Below are positions 33,386 to 42,685 of a DNA stretch of 64,000 nucleotides, piece by piece; position 1 is the first letter of the stretch; the number at the start of each line of letters is the position of its first letter. Source of the stretch: Mesorhizobium sp. GbtcB19 (lineage in GTDB: Bacteria > Pseudomonadota > Alphaproteobacteria > Rhizobiales > Rhizobiaceae); contig NZ_JAGXJY010000018.1 in the NCBI RefSeq assembly GCF_019091085.1, positions 47,203 through 111,202 of the forward strand, given 5' to 3'. The position numbers and the translations under genes were made by a program. Below the pieces are notes generated by a model, which worked only from the letters and a program-made list of their open reading frames with translations, had not been told where the DNA came from and ran no database searches.

Positions 33386-34405
33386 TCAGCCGGCGGCGGA
33401 TGCCTTTTCCAGAAGATCGGCATAGTGCCGCCGCGCCACGTCGGGATGCGACCTCAGCCGGCTCTTCAGCACATTGGCTCCGACATTGCGGAACAGCGGA
33501 TTGTCGGGATCGCTGGCCGGTCCGCGCGCCTCGGCCGCCAATTCCTCCGGCAGGTCGAGCAGCGGGATCGTGGCGTCGAGGCGGGCGCTGAAGAAGAACG
33601 GCACGGAAATCCGTTCGACACCGGCCGGCGGCGTCACCACGCGGTGCACGGTTGCCCTGAGATAACCGTTCGAGGCGAGCTCCAGCAGCTCGCCAATGTT
33701 GACGACGAGCGTTTGCGGGATCGGGTCGACATCGACCCAGCTGCCGTCGTACTCGACCTGCAGGCCCTTGTTCTCGTCCTGCAGCAGAAGCGTGAGGAAG
33801 CCGCCATCCTTGTGCGCGCCGACGCCCTGGTCGTCGCCGGTGGCGTCGCGGCCGGGATAGCGCACGATCTTCATGCGGTGGTTCGGCTCACCGCGATAGA
33901 TCGGATCGAAAGCGTCCTCCGGCTGATCCAGCGACAGCGCGAAAGCCTTGAGCAGCCGGATCGCCACGTCGGTCGCCTTGGCCTGCCAGGCAAGCAGCGC
34001 GGGCTTGAGATCGGGAAGTGCGGCCGGCCACTGGTTCGGGCCCTGCAGCCGCGTCCAGGCCGGCACGCCCGGCCCTTGCGAAATCGTCGTGCGCTCGACG
34101 CCGATGTCGAGCTGCTCGCGCCAATCGGCCTTGCCTCTGGTCAATTCCCCACCGGCGCGCGTATAGCCGCGGAACTGCGGCGACTTCACCATTTCGATGG
34201 CGAGCTTGTCGGCTTCCGGCAAGGCGAAGAAGCCACGCGCGGCGCCCAGCACCGCGTCGATCTCCGATTGCGTTATGCCGTGTCCCGAGAGGTAGAAGAA
34301 GCCGACGTCGCGGGCGGCGGTGCGCAGGTCAAACAAGAAAGTCCGCAGTTCCGACGCGCCCTGCTCAAGGCGGTCGAGATCGAGCACTGGAATTATTCTG
34401 GGCAT
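33386..34405 (-). CDS. Isopenicillin N synthase-like 2-oxoglutarate/Fe(II) oxygenase
   Basis: The ATG (MPRIIPVLDLDRLEQG) follows GGAG by 7 nt, giving 339 residues. The N-terminal DIOX_N domain (FFYLSGHGI, KLAIEMVKSPQFRGY) precedes the jelly-roll with the iron ligands GAHKDGGFLTLLLQD (HxD) and the distal His plus Arg in VHRVVTPPAGVERISVPFFF. Bacterial members of this family have varied or unknown substrates. It is alone, with the small RNA downstream and a palindromic repeat upstream. Confidence 0.85.
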   Translation of the reverse strand: MPRIIPVLDLDRLEQGASELRTFLFDLRTAARDVGFFYLSGHGITQSEIDAVLGAARGFFALPEADKLAIEMVKSPQFRGYTRAGGELTRGKADWREQLDIGVERTTISQGPGVPAWTRLQGPNQWPAALPDLKPALLAWQAKATDVAIRLLKAFALSLDQPEDAFDPIYRGEPNHRMKIVRYPGRDATGDDQGVGAHKDGGFLTLLLQDENKGLQVEYDGSWVDVDPIPQTLVVNIGELLELASNGYLRATVHRVVTPPAGVERISVPFFFSARLDATIPLLDLPEELAAEARGPASDPDNPLFRNVGANVLKSRLRSHPDVARRHYADLLEKASAAG

Positions 34406-34430
34406 GGACGGGCTCCTCTTGCGGCAACTC

Positions 34431-34488
34431 TTTGTTTTTCGCAATTCCGGACGGAAAACCGCTGCGCACTTTCCGGAAATTGCTCGAG
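34431..34488. repeat. Dispersed palindromic repeat, copy 1
   Basis: The element contains CGCAATTCCGGACGGAAAAC and ends GGAAATTGCTCGAG, with self-complementary ends (CAATTCCGG / CCGGAAATTG). A close copy lies at 42686-42744. I recall this sequence as a common Mesorhizobium intergenic repeat. It lies just upstream of the oxygenase start. Confidence 0.75.
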
Positions 34489-34630
34489 TAACCTCGCCGC
34501 ACGATGACATGCGTGTCATTGCGGGTGAAGAAACGCACCGACCAATCTCATTGCAAACGGCGCAAGCCGGCGCTCAATTCCCGGCTTTTGCGGCAAATTG
34601 CGTTCGCGCGCGCCCGGCTTGCAACAGTCC

Positions 34631-35287
34631 TCATGTGCGATGGTCCAGCCGCGCGACCAGCCGGTCGCCGATCCACTGGATGCCGCAGACCAGCACGATG
34701 AGCACAATGACCACGGCGACCATGACGCTGGTTTCGAAGCGCTGATAGCCATAGCGGATGGCGAGGTCGCCGAGGCCGCCGGCGCCGATGGCGCCGGCCA
34801 TGGCCGAGGCGCCGACAAGCGTCACCAGCGTCACGGTGAAGCCGGCGACGATGCCGGGCAGCGCCTCCGGCACCAGCACCTCGCGGATGATGGTCCAGCG
34901 GTTGCCGCCCATGGCGCGCGCCGCCTCGATCAGCCCATGATCGACCTCGCGCAACGAGACCTCGGCGATGCGGGCGTAGTAGGGCGTCGCCGCGATCGAC
35001 AGCGGCACGATCGCCGCCCAAGTGCCGATCGAGGTGCCGACGATCAGCCGCGTCACCGGGATCAGCGCTACCAGCAGGATGATGAAGGGCACTGAACGGA
35101 AGCCGTTGACGATGGCGCCGAGGATGCGATTGAGCCAAAGGCTCTCGGCGATGCCGCCACGATCGGTGGCGACCAAGGCGAGGCCGAGCGGCAGGCCGAA
35201 GACCAGCGAAATGATGCCGGACGCTCCGGTCATCAGCACCGTCTCCCAGATCGAGCGGAGCAGGAGTTCAAACAGGACTGGCGACAT
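34631..35287 (-). CDS. metI: Methionine ABC transporter permease
   Basis: The 218-residue permease has about five membrane helices and the MetI consensus (SLVFGLPLGLALVATDRGG, the EAA loop IEAARAMGGNRWTIIREVLVPEALPG). The chosen ATG lies 9 nt from GGAGG and overlaps metN by 20 bases. It forms the membrane channel with MetN and MetQ for D/L-methionine import. It is the last gene of the metQNI operon. Confidence 0.88.
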   Translation of the reverse strand: MSPVLFELLLRSIWETVLMTGASGIISLVFGLPLGLALVATDRGGIAESLWLNRILGAIVNGFRSVPFIILLVALIPVTRLIVGTSIGTWAAIVPLSIAATPYYARIAEVSLREVDHGLIEAARAMGGNRWTIIREVLVPEALPGIVAGFTVTLVTLVGASAMAGAIGAGGLGDLAIRYGYQRFETSVMVAVVIVLIVLVCGIQWIGDRLVARLDHRT

Positions 35288-36359
35288 GACCAAGCACCTC
35301 CACCCGCGCCTCGCGGTTTTTCAGGAATGTCGTTACTTTCGCCAGATGCCCGGCGTCCGCTCCGGGGATCGCCACGAACAGCGTGCCGACCGGTTGCTGC
35401 TGCACATGGTCGATACCGCCATGCACAAGCCGGAACGGGCCGGGCACGCCGGCGCTCAGCTCGGAGAGCAGCGGGCGACGTGCCGCCTCGCCGGCGACAT
35501 CGATCCGAAGGATCGTTTCCGCGCCCTCGCCTTCGGCCAATCGGCTGGCGATCTCGGGCGGCAATTGCGGCCGGATGCCGCCGAGCAGGCTGCGGGTGAT
35601 CTCCGATTCCGGATTGGCGAAGACCTGCCAGACGGCGCCCTCCTCGACGATCCGGCCGGCATCGATCACCGCCACGCGGTCGGCGATGGAACGGATCACT
35701 TCCATCTCGTGCGTGATCAGCAGGATGGTCAGGCCGAGCCTTGAATTGATGTCCTTGAGCAGCGCCAGGATCGAGCGCGTCGTCTCCGGATCGAGCGCCG
35801 AGGTCGCTTCGTCGGACAAGAGCAGCGCCGGCCGCGCGGCAAGCGCCCTGGCGATGCCGACGCGCTGTTTCTGCCCGCCCGACAGCGAGGCTGGATAGGC
35901 CCTGGCCTTTTCCGACAGGCCCACGAGCTGCAGCAACTCGGCCGCGCGCGCCATACGCTCGCCGCGCGGCCGGCCCTCGATCTTGAGTGGCAGCGCGACG
36001 TTCTCCTCGACGGTCTTGGCCGACAGAAGGTTGAAGTGCTGGAACACCATGCCGATGCGGCGGCGCAGCGGCTGCAGCTCGCGCTCGCCGAGACGGCTGA
36101 TCTCGCGACCCTCGATGAAGACCTCGCCGGAATCGGGCCGCTCCAGGCCGTTCAGACAGCGGATCAGCGTCGACTTGCCGGCGCCGCTGCGGCCGATGAT
36201 GCCAAGGATCTCGCCCTTCTTCACGGTAAGCGAGACGCCGTCGAGCGCCGCGGTCGCGCCGAAGCGGCGCTTCAGGTCGACGAGGCGGACGACGTCTTGC
36301 GACCCCGTTGGCTCGGCAGTGATCGGATCGCCTGTTTCGGCCGTGACATGCTGGTTCAT
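35268..36359 (-). CDS. metN: Methionine ABC transporter ATP-binding protein
   Basis: The 363-residue protein has Walker A GRSGAGKS (56-63), signature LSGGQKQRV (159-167) and Walker B LLLSDE (179-184). A C-terminal NIL domain (from about residue 285) is the methionine-sensing regulatory domain of MetN, expected to slow transport when cytoplasmic methionine is high. A polar N-terminal extension of about 20 residues precedes the ATPase core. The ribosome binding site is weak, suggesting coupling to metQ just upstream. Confidence 0.88.
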   Translation of the reverse strand: MNQHVTAETGDPITAEPTGSQDVVRLVDLKRRFGATAALDGVSLTVKKGEILGIIGRSGAGKSTLIRCLNGLERPDSGEVFIEGREISRLGERELQPLRRRIGMVFQHFNLLSAKTVEENVALPLKIEGRPRGERMARAAELLQLVGLSEKARAYPASLSGGQKQRVGIARALAARPALLLSDEATSALDPETTRSILALLKDINSRLGLTILLITHEMEVIRSIADRVAVIDAGRIVEEGAVWQVFANPESEITRSLLGGIRPQLPPEIASRLAEGEGAETILRIDVAGEAARRPLLSELSAGVPGPFRLVHGGIDHVQQQPVGTLFVAIPGADAGHLAKVTTFLKNREARVEVLGHVASPV

Positions 36360-36436
36360 CTCTGTTTCCGTACCGCTCAAATGCGACGGCGGCCCGCTCA
36401 ACAGCGGACCGCCAACTTCCGACAGCCAGGTGTCAA

Positions 36437-37288
36437 TCAATAGGCGCTGATCCCGGTGCCCTTGTAGACCTTGTCGAACTCGGCCTTGACCGTCTCGTTC
36501 TGGTAGGACGCGACCAGCGTCTTCACCCAGGGCTCGTTCTGGCTTCCGGCCTTTACCGCGATGAAGTTGCGATAGGGATTATCCGCCACCGGCTCCTGCG
36601 CGATGCGGTTTTCAGGGCCGAGGCCGCTCTTCAGCGCCCAGTCGGTGTTGACCACGGCGGCATCGAGATCATCGACCGAGCGGCCGACGATGCCGGCGTC
36701 GAGTTCCTTGATCTCGAGCTTCTTCGGATTGTCGGCAATGTCGGCGGTCGTCGCCAGGATGCCGGTGCCGTCCTTGAGCTTGATCAGACCCTCATGCTCC
36801 AGCACATGCAGCGCGCGGCCTTCGTTGGACGGATCGTTGGGCAGGCCGATGACGGCGCCCTCGGGCAGCTCGGCGACCTTGGCATGCTTCTTCGAATAGA
36901 GCCCGATCGGCCAGACGCCGGTATAGCCGACCGGCACGATGTGGTAGCCTTGCGTCTTGATCTGGTTGTCGAGATAGGGCTTGTGCTGGAAGGCGTTGGC
37001 GTCGATCTCGCCGCGCTCCAGCGCCTCGTTGGGCTGGGTATAGTCGTTGAAGACGACGGTCTCGATCGTCAGCCCCTGCTTGGCCGCCTCGGCGGTGACG
37101 ACGCGCCAGACGTCCTCATCCTCGCCGCTGATGATGCCGACCTTGATCGCCTTCTTGTCTTCGGCGAAGGACGGCGACGGCGCGGTAAGGCCGACAACGG
37201 CAAATGTCGTGGCCAAAAGCGCGGCAAGTCCGGCGCGCCTGGTGATTGACGTAACGAGAGAATTTGAGGCGTTGCCGCGTTTTGACAT
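36437..37288 (-). CDS. metQ: Methionine-binding periplasmic protein
   Basis: The 283-residue NlpA/MetQ-family protein has a signal peptide cleaved near SFA-ED (residue 42) and no lipobox cysteine, so it is probably soluble rather than a lipoprotein. KAIKVGIISGEDEDVWRVV begins the mature domain; PNEALERGEIDANAFQHKPYL and GLPNDPSNEGRAL are the methionine-pocket segments. An AAGGA site lies upstream. No SAM riboswitch could be recognised in the 200 bp before it. Confidence 0.88.
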   Translation of the reverse strand: MSKRGNASNSLVTSITRRAGLAALLATTFAVVGLTAPSPSFAEDKKAIKVGIISGEDEDVWRVVTAEAAKQGLTIETVVFNDYTQPNEALERGEIDANAFQHKPYLDNQIKTQGYHIVPVGYTGVWPIGLYSKKHAKVAELPEGAVIGLPNDPSNEGRALHVLEHEGLIKLKDGTGILATTADIADNPKKLEIKELDAGIVGRSVDDLDAAVVNTDWALKSGLGPENRIAQEPVADNPYRNFIAVKAGSQNEPWVKTLVASYQNETVKAEFDKVYKGTGISAY

Positions 37289-37494
37289 GATGCGTTCCTT
37301 GCAATCTTGAAATCATTTCGGCCTGGCGGAATGCGAAGCCTTGATATCGATCATCATCAATGCTGCCCGCTCGGGCAAAGAAGCGCATTTCCTCTGAGAC
37401 GGAACGCGGAAAATATTCTCTCAAAGATTTTATGACTTGGAGCACATCGGCCGCCCGCGAGCGGATATCGACGGCGAGGCGATGGAGCTTGCGG

Positions 37495-38292
37495 CTATGA
37501 AGCCCGCCGGGCGACGCGCAAGGATGGCCGGCCGTCTCCCGGCAGCGACGAGACGGTCGGCAGGCCTCGCGCTTCCTGCACAGAATAGCCCAACCGCTGC
37601 AGACTGGCCCGCGCCAGCGCCGCGTTGCTGTCGATGACGACCAGGCCATTCGTATCGCCGAGGCTGGCGGCCACGACGGAGAGTTCGGTGCAGCCGAGCA
37701 AGGCAGCGTTGGCACCGGCCATCTGCGCGAGATGAAGCGCACGCTCGGTCTCGGCCGCGGCTTCCGCGATCGAGCCCGCCTTGACGAGCATGATCGCGCT
37801 GTCGACGCGTTCCTGGAATTCCGCGTCCGCCGGTACGCAGGGCTCGAACCCTGCCGCCAAAATCCTGTCCTGGTAGAAGCCGGAGACCAGCGTGCCCCGT
37901 GTTGCGAGGTTCGCGACCCTACCGCGGTCCAGGCTGCGGCGGATTTCCGCCACCACCGCGTCGCCTATATGGATGATCTCGGCCCGCGAGCTGGCGGCCA
38001 GCTTTTCGTACCAATGATGGGCGGTGTTGCAGGGCATGGCGATACAGGCGACACCGAGCGCATTGAGCGTTGCCACGGCCGCTTGCAGCGGTGCCAGCGG
38101 CCCGTCATGACCGGCCAGGATCGCCTCGGTCCTGTCGGGCAGTTGCGGCACGCTGAGGATGACGGAAGGCACATGCTCGTTGTCGCGAAGCGCTTCGGTC
38201 ATCCGGGTCAGCTTGAAGTAGAAGTCCGCCGATGCCAGCGGGCCGAGACCACCGATGATGCCAAGCTGAGGGCGGATGCTATCGTCGATCAT
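37495..38292 (-). CDS. Aspartate/glutamate racemase-family protein
   Basis: The 265-residue protein has the two catalytic cysteines of the cofactor-independent racemase family: Cys88 in MPCNTAHHWY and Cys201 in LLGCTELSV, with IIGGLGPLASADFY at the N terminus. This pattern fits broad-specificity aspartate racemase. Its start overlaps the stop of the symporter gene (ATGA), so racemisation is likely tied to uptake of acidic amino acids. It is the last gene of a three-gene operon. Confidence 0.87.
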   Translation of the reverse strand: MIDDSIRPQLGIIGGLGPLASADFYFKLTRMTEALRDNEHVPSVILSVPQLPDRTEAILAGHDGPLAPLQAAVATLNALGVACIAMPCNTAHHWYEKLAASSRAEIIHIGDAVVAEIRRSLDRGRVANLATRGTLVSGFYQDRILAAGFEPCVPADAEFQERVDSAIMLVKAGSIAEAAAETERALHLAQMAGANAALLGCTELSVVAASLGDTNGLVVIDSNAALARASLQRLGYSVQEARGLPTVSSLPGDGRPSLRVARRAS

Positions 38293-39653
38293 CGGACGGG
38301 CTCGGCTTCGAGCTCGTCCGCAACGGTTTCATCGGACTGCACCATCTCCCTGTGGCTGGGCGCGATCACTGCCGTGCTCGCCGCCACGGTGCAGACGCTG
38401 GACAGCGTCATGAACGTATCGACGGCCGCATCGACGGCGACGAACAGGGCGAACGCCGCCTCGAAGGGAAGTTTCAGGTAACCGCAGACGATGGACATCT
38501 GCGACAGGATGAGCAGGCTGCCCATGCCGCCGGTCGTGAGCGCCAGAAGCGCCGAGACGATGCCGACGAGCAGCAGGTCGGGGATCGCCAGTTGGTGGCC
38601 GTAGAGCTGGGCGATGAACAGGGCGCCGGAGGTGTAGACCAACGCCGGGCCCGTGCGCAGCAAGGCCGCCTGCAGCGGCACGAGCAGCTCGACGACGACC
38701 AGGTTGAAGCGCAGGCGCTCGCTCAACAGGTTGATGACCCAAGGCAGCGAGGCGACCGAGGAGCGCGTGGTGATGGCCACCATCAGCAGCGGCTGGCAGG
38801 TCTTGATCGTGGCCCAGTAACTCCGCCGCGAGCGCATGGCTATAATGGCGAACGCGCCGGCGAGGAAGGTCAGGCACGACAGCCCCATCACCAAGAGGTA
38901 GCCGCCCATCAGCATCAGCGGCTTGGTGCCGGTCGACGCGGTCTGGTCCGCGATCAGGATGAAGGTTGCGAAGGGCAATCCCCAGACGAACCAGTTGGTC
39001 AACACCGTGCAGGCCCGGTAGACCGCGTTGAGCGCCTGCGACAGGCTGAGCGACGAGGGTTGCGGAATCTTGCCCATCGCCAGCCCGAACAGCAGGCAGA
39101 ACAACAGCACCTGGATGGTCTGGCCCGAGGCCAGCGCGTTGAAGACGTTGTTCGGCACCAGATCCATGAAGATCGAATGTCCGGCGTTGGCGTCTCCGGT
39201 GGATGGCGGCGGCTGGAACGGGAAAGCAAGATCGGTGGAGACGCTGCCCTGGGAGTTGATGAACTCGCCGAGCTCGATGCGCGATTGCGGGTTCTCGATC
39301 TGGCCGGGCTTGAGGATCAGCGAATAGGTGCCGCTCACAAGCACGGCGAGGAACGACACGACCAGCACGGCTATGCCGACCTTTCCCAAATAGCGGACCG
39401 ATTTCGGGTCCTGGACCATCGCGGTGATGGAGAAGATGACGGATGAGACGAGATAGGGCAGGACGACCATCTTGAGGAAATTCAGGTAGACCTGCGCGAC
39501 AGGGCTGATCGCATGGGCGAAGGCCGGGTAGTAGAGACCGCACAGGATGCCAGCCAGGATCATGATCATCGTCGTCGCCGGCGAGCGCAAGATGCGCTTT
39601 GCCGCCAGGCGCCAGTCGAAAGGCATGGGTGCGGCTACGTCCGAGACAGCCAT
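38289..39653 (-). CDS. Dicarboxylate/amino acid:cation symporter (DAACS, GltP/DctA family)
   Basis: The 454-residue protein has the eight-helix, two-hairpin plan of the glutamate transporter family. Recognisable are the SQGSVSTDLAFPF region (in place of a typical short periplasmic loop), the serine/threonine hairpin (ITTRSSVASLPWVINLL) and the C-terminal VAVDAAVDTFMTLSSVC helix where family members bind substrate. It begins 2 bases after the binding-protein stop and overlaps the racemase. Being encoded with a periplasmic binding protein is unusual because DAACS carriers normally work alone. Confidence 0.85.
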   Translation of the reverse strand: MAVSDVAAPMPFDWRLAAKRILRSPATTMIMILAGILCGLYYPAFAHAISPVAQVYLNFLKMVVLPYLVSSVIFSITAMVQDPKSVRYLGKVGIAVLVVSFLAVLVSGTYSLILKPGQIENPQSRIELGEFINSQGSVSTDLAFPFQPPPSTGDANAGHSIFMDLVPNNVFNALASGQTIQVLLFCLLFGLAMGKIPQPSSLSLSQALNAVYRACTVLTNWFVWGLPFATFILIADQTASTGTKPLMLMGGYLLVMGLSCLTFLAGAFAIIAMRSRRSYWATIKTCQPLLMVAITTRSSVASLPWVINLLSERLRFNLVVVELLVPLQAALLRTGPALVYTSGALFIAQLYGHQLAIPDLLLVGIVSALLALTTGGMGSLLILSQMSIVCGYLKLPFEAAFALFVAVDAAVDTFMTLSSVCTVAASTAVIAPSHREMVQSDETVADELEAEPVR

Positions 39654-39655
39654 TG

Positions 39656-40495
39656 TCAGGCTTTGCTCCCCTGGCGATAGCGGGCGATGATCTCGTCGGT
39701 GCTGAGGACCTTCTGGCCCCTTGCCAGATCGAGATAGAGATCGACGAAGGCTGCCAGATGCGGATTGTCGGGACGCACGCCGACCGCAATCGTGTCGACC
39801 TTGTCGGTCAGCGTGATCGAGCGCGCGACGACCGTCATCGACGGATCGTCGACCATCAGCTTCTTGATCTCGAAATCATCGCGATAGGCCAGGTCGATCG
39901 TGCCGTTGCGGATCGCATCGATGACGGTGTTCCAGCCCGCGAAGCGCTGGATCGTGGCATGCGGGAAGGTGGCGGCCGCATAGGTGGCGAAGGACGAGCC
40001 TTCGATCACGCCGAGATCGCCGGAGAAATCGCGGATGATCTGCTCTGGCGGCTTGCCCTGCGTGATGCGCGCCAGGTTGAGGCGGTTGGCAAGCAGGCCC
40101 TGGTGCAGCATGGCGTAGGGCCGCGAATAGAGGATCGAGCGGCCGCGCTGAAGGGTGCGGCTGAGCTTGCCGATCGCAAGGTCAGCCTGGCCGGATGTCA
40201 GCTGTTGCACCATGGCGTCGAAGGTCACGGCGGACCGGTCGAACACCGGTTCGACGCCGAGCTCGGCTGCTATGCCGCGCGCCAGCTCCATGTCGATGCC
40301 GCTGTCCCCCGAGCCGTCGGCCGGAAAGAACGGATCGGAAGCGAAGGCCGGCATGGCGATGCGCAGCCTGTTATCGCTGACGATGGGTTTTGGAACGTCT
40401 TGCGCCTGAGCTGGCGTGGTCGCCTGCGCCTGCGCGAACAGCAGCCCGCCGCCCCCGGCTGCAAACAGCGTACGACGTGTAAGCGGCATGCCCAT
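39656..40495 (-). CDS. Periplasmic amino acid-binding protein (SBP_bac_3) with Tat-like signal
   Basis: The product is about 279 residues; either of two ATGs two codons apart could be the start. The leader LTRRTLFAAGGGGLLF with cleavage near AQA-Q looks Tat-like. The mature part is a class 3 solute-binding protein (LRIAMPAFASDPFFP, GIDMELARGIAAELGVEP, VQQLTSGQADLAIGKLSRT). It is the first gene of an operon with a DAACS symporter and an Asp/Glu racemase, and no ABC permease or ATPase is nearby. It may hand an acidic amino acid to the symporter or act as a sensor. Confidence 0.82.
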   Translation of the reverse strand: MGMPLTRRTLFAAGGGGLLFAQAQATTPAQAQDVPKPIVSDNRLRIAMPAFASDPFFPADGSGDSGIDMELARGIAAELGVEPVFDRSAVTFDAMVQQLTSGQADLAIGKLSRTLQRGRSILYSRPYAMLHQGLLANRLNLARITQGKPPEQIIRDFSGDLGVIEGSSFATYAAATFPHATIQRFAGWNTVIDAIRNGTIDLAYRDDFEIKKLMVDDPSMTVVARSITLTDKVDTIAVGVRPDNPHLAAFVDLYLDLARGQKVLSTDEIIARYRQGSKA

Positions 40496-40692
40496 TCTCA
40501 ATTCGCGCAGGAGAGCCGGACAACAAATCTGATCAGTGCGCAGTATGCACGCGGAAGTTAAGCAAAGGTGTCTTTGATGCTGTGTTTTTTTATATAGTAG
40601 ATCACTAAAATGGCATCAGGAATATGCAGGGCCTCTAAAATAACAGAGGTCCTCGAAGAGGCGCGTTACTGTCCGCGTCGGACACTTGATCG

Positions 40693-41382
40693 TCAGAACG
40701 TCTCGACCCAGGGCCTGAGATCGACCTCGAAGCTCCAGGCACTGCGGTGCTGGCGATGGATGGACAGATAGGTCTCGGCGATCGCGTCGGGCGACAGGCG
40801 GCGGTCCGGCCGGTCGGGCTCAGGCGCCTGTCCGGACGGCTCGATCTGGCCGTCGATGATGAAATGCGCGACATGGATGTTCTTCGGGCCGAGCTCGCGC
40901 GCCATCGACTGCGCCAGCCCGCGCAGGCCGAATTTCGGCATGGCGAAACCGGCAGAGCCGGAAAAGCCCTTGAGGCTTGCGCTGGCGCCGGTGAACAGGA
41001 TCGAGCCGGAGCCACGCGAAAGAAGCCGGCGTGCCGCCTGCTGGCCGACCAGGAAGCCGCCATAGGCGCCGACAAGCAGGGCCTGCTTGACAGCTTCGGG
41101 ATCGAGCTCGGCGATAGGACCGCGCGTGCGGCCGCTGGCGTTGAAGACGGCAATTTCGAGCGGGCCGGCGTTGTCCGCCGCCTCGAACAGCCGCTCGACG
41201 GAAGCGGCGTCCGAGACGTCGGTTTCGACCGCATGCGCGCCGGTTTCCTTGACCAGCGCGGCCAGTTTGTCGACGTTGCGGGCGGCGAGGACGACGCGCA
41301 AGCCTTGCTTGGCGAGAAGCCGCGCCAGCGAGGCACTCAGCCCGGAGCCGGCGCCCGCGATCACTGCAACATTGGCTGCCAT
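40693..41382 (-). CDS. Short-chain dehydrogenase-like protein lacking the catalytic tyrosine
   Basis: The 229-residue protein has a cofactor loop GAGSGLSASLA (10-20), NASG at 81-84 and the conserved Lys150. The catalytic Tyr is replaced by Phe146 (GFAMPKFG). The serine region reads TGASASL. I recall a set of SDRs with Phe or other residues here that keep ALAQSMARELGPK downstream. AAGGAGG lies 5 nt before the ATG. The change may abolish classical reduction or alter the reaction. No operon partner is obvious. Confidence 0.8.
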   Translation of the reverse strand: MAANVAVIAGAGSGLSASLARLLAKQGLRVVLAARNVDKLAALVKETGAHAVETDVSDAASVERLFEAADNAGPLEIAVFNASGRTRGPIAELDPEAVKQALLVGAYGGFLVGQQAARRLLSRGSGSILFTGASASLKGFSGSAGFAMPKFGLRGLAQSMARELGPKNIHVAHFIIDGQIEPSGQAPEPDRPDRRLSPDAIAETYLSIHRQHRSAWSFEVDLRPWVETF

Positions 41383-41569
41383 GAGTTCCTCCTTGCGATA
41401 GTTCGATGTCGGTCGCGCAGGCTCGCGCCTTCCGCGACAAGAGGCAAGAACGTGGATGCTCGATTTTCGCCATTTGGCGCAAAAGTCAGTCTGGCCGGGC
41501 GTGGCGAAAGACTTGCCTGCAGAACCGATCCGTCCGACACGTGGTTGAACGACGATTCGAGGGACGACC

Positions 41570-42685
41570 ATGGAACCAATCTGGGCCGTCGGCCTGATGA
41601 CCGGCACGGTGCTCGACGGCAACATCGACGTGGCGCTGATCAAGACGGACGGCGAGCGCGTCGCCGATACCGGCACATACACGCTGGCCCCCTACCCGCA
41701 ATCGATCCGCACGCTGCTTGAAGAGACGCTGCGCCAGGCGCGCGCCTGGAATTTCGAGGGGCCGGAACCGGCGATTTTTCGCGAAGCCGAGGAGGCGCTG
41801 ACGCGGGCGCAGTCGGCCGCGGTGAAGGAGTTGGTCGAGAGCCAGGGGATGAGCATGGCCGATATCGGCGTGGTCGGCTTCCACGGCCAGACCGTGCTGC
41901 ATCGCGCGCCGCAGCCGGGACGGATCGGCCGCACGCGCCAGCTCGGCGACGGCGAGCTGATGGCCTCGCTGCTCGGCACCAAGGTCGCCTATGATTTCCG
42001 CTCGGCCGATGTCGCGGCCGGCGGGCAAGGCGCGCCTTTGGCCGCCGTTTATCATGCGGCGCTGCTCAGGCAAGCCGACGCCAGCGGCGACACCGCGGTG
42101 CTCAATCTGGGCGGCGTCGGCAACATCACCTGGTGGGACGGCAAGGACAATATCGTCGCCTTCGACACCGGGCCGGCCAATGCGCCGGTCAATGATTTCA
42201 TCAAGGCCAAAGGCCTCGGCGAGATGGACCGCGACGGCAGACTGGCTGCCGCCGGCAAGGTCGATGAAGAGAGGCTCGCCAGGCTGCTCAAGCATCCGTA
42301 TCTGACGAAACCCTATCCGAAATCGCTCGACCGTTTCGACTTCACCGCGGCGATGGCCGAAGGGCTCGGCACGGAGGACGGCGCGGCGACGCTGACGGCC
42401 TTCACCGTGTCGGCCGTCGGCAAAGCGCTCGACCTGTTGCCCCGCCGGCCGAAGCGCCTGGCGGTGAGCGGCGGCGGGCGCCACAATCCGACGATGATGG
42501 CGATGCTCGAAAGCCGCGCCGGTGTCAAAGTGGTGCAAGCCGAGACGCTTGGATGGAAGGGCGACGCGGTGGAAGCGGAGTGTTTTGCCTTCCTCGCCGT
42601 GCGCGTGCTGCGCGACCTGCCGATCAGCTTCCCGAGCACCACCGGCGCGCCCGAGCCGCTGCGCGGCGGAAGACTCGCGGGGTAG
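41570..42685 (+). CDS. anmK: Anhydro-N-acetylmuramic acid kinase
   Basis: The 371-residue protein has the AnmK N terminus (AVGLMTGTVLDGNIDVALI), GFHGQTVLHRAP, the central NLGGVGNITWW and FDTGPANAPVND segments, and the C-terminal VSGGGRHNPTMMAML. It opens and phosphorylates 1,6-anhydro-MurNAc during recycling of cell-wall peptidoglycan. The family usually reads SGTSLDG where this has TGTVLDG. GAGGGA is 7 nt upstream of the ATG. Its stop abuts a palindromic repeat. Confidence 0.9.
   Translation: MEPIWAVGLMTGTVLDGNIDVALIKTDGERVADTGTYTLAPYPQSIRTLLEETLRQARAWNFEGPEPAIFREAEEALTRAQSAAVKELVESQGMSMADIGVVGFHGQTVLHRAPQPGRIGRTRQLGDGELMASLLGTKVAYDFRSADVAAGGQGAPLAAVYHAALLRQADASGDTAVLNLGGVGNITWWDGKDNIVAFDTGPANAPVNDFIKAKGLGEMDRDGRLAAAGKVDEERLARLLKHPYLTKPYPKSLDRFDFTAAMAEGLGTEDGAATLTAFTVSAVGKALDLLPRRPKRLAVSGGGRHNPTMMAMLESRAGVKVVQAETLGWKGDAVEAECFAFLAVRVLRDLPISFPSTTGAPEPLRGGRLAG

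Noticed and set aside
36437..37288. MetQ as a lipoprotein
   Set aside because: The signal sequence ends PSFA-ED without a lipobox cysteine.
37289..37494. Possible SAM riboswitch upstream of metQ
   Set aside because: The leader was examined for SAM-I/SAM-II-like conserved elements and terminator pairing; none were recognisable, so no riboswitch is claimed.
40615..40690. Small hairpins (CCTCT/AGAGG and TGTCCG/CGGACA) downstream of the SDR gene
   Set aside because: Stems are short and lack a T-tract on either strand, so no terminator is claimed.
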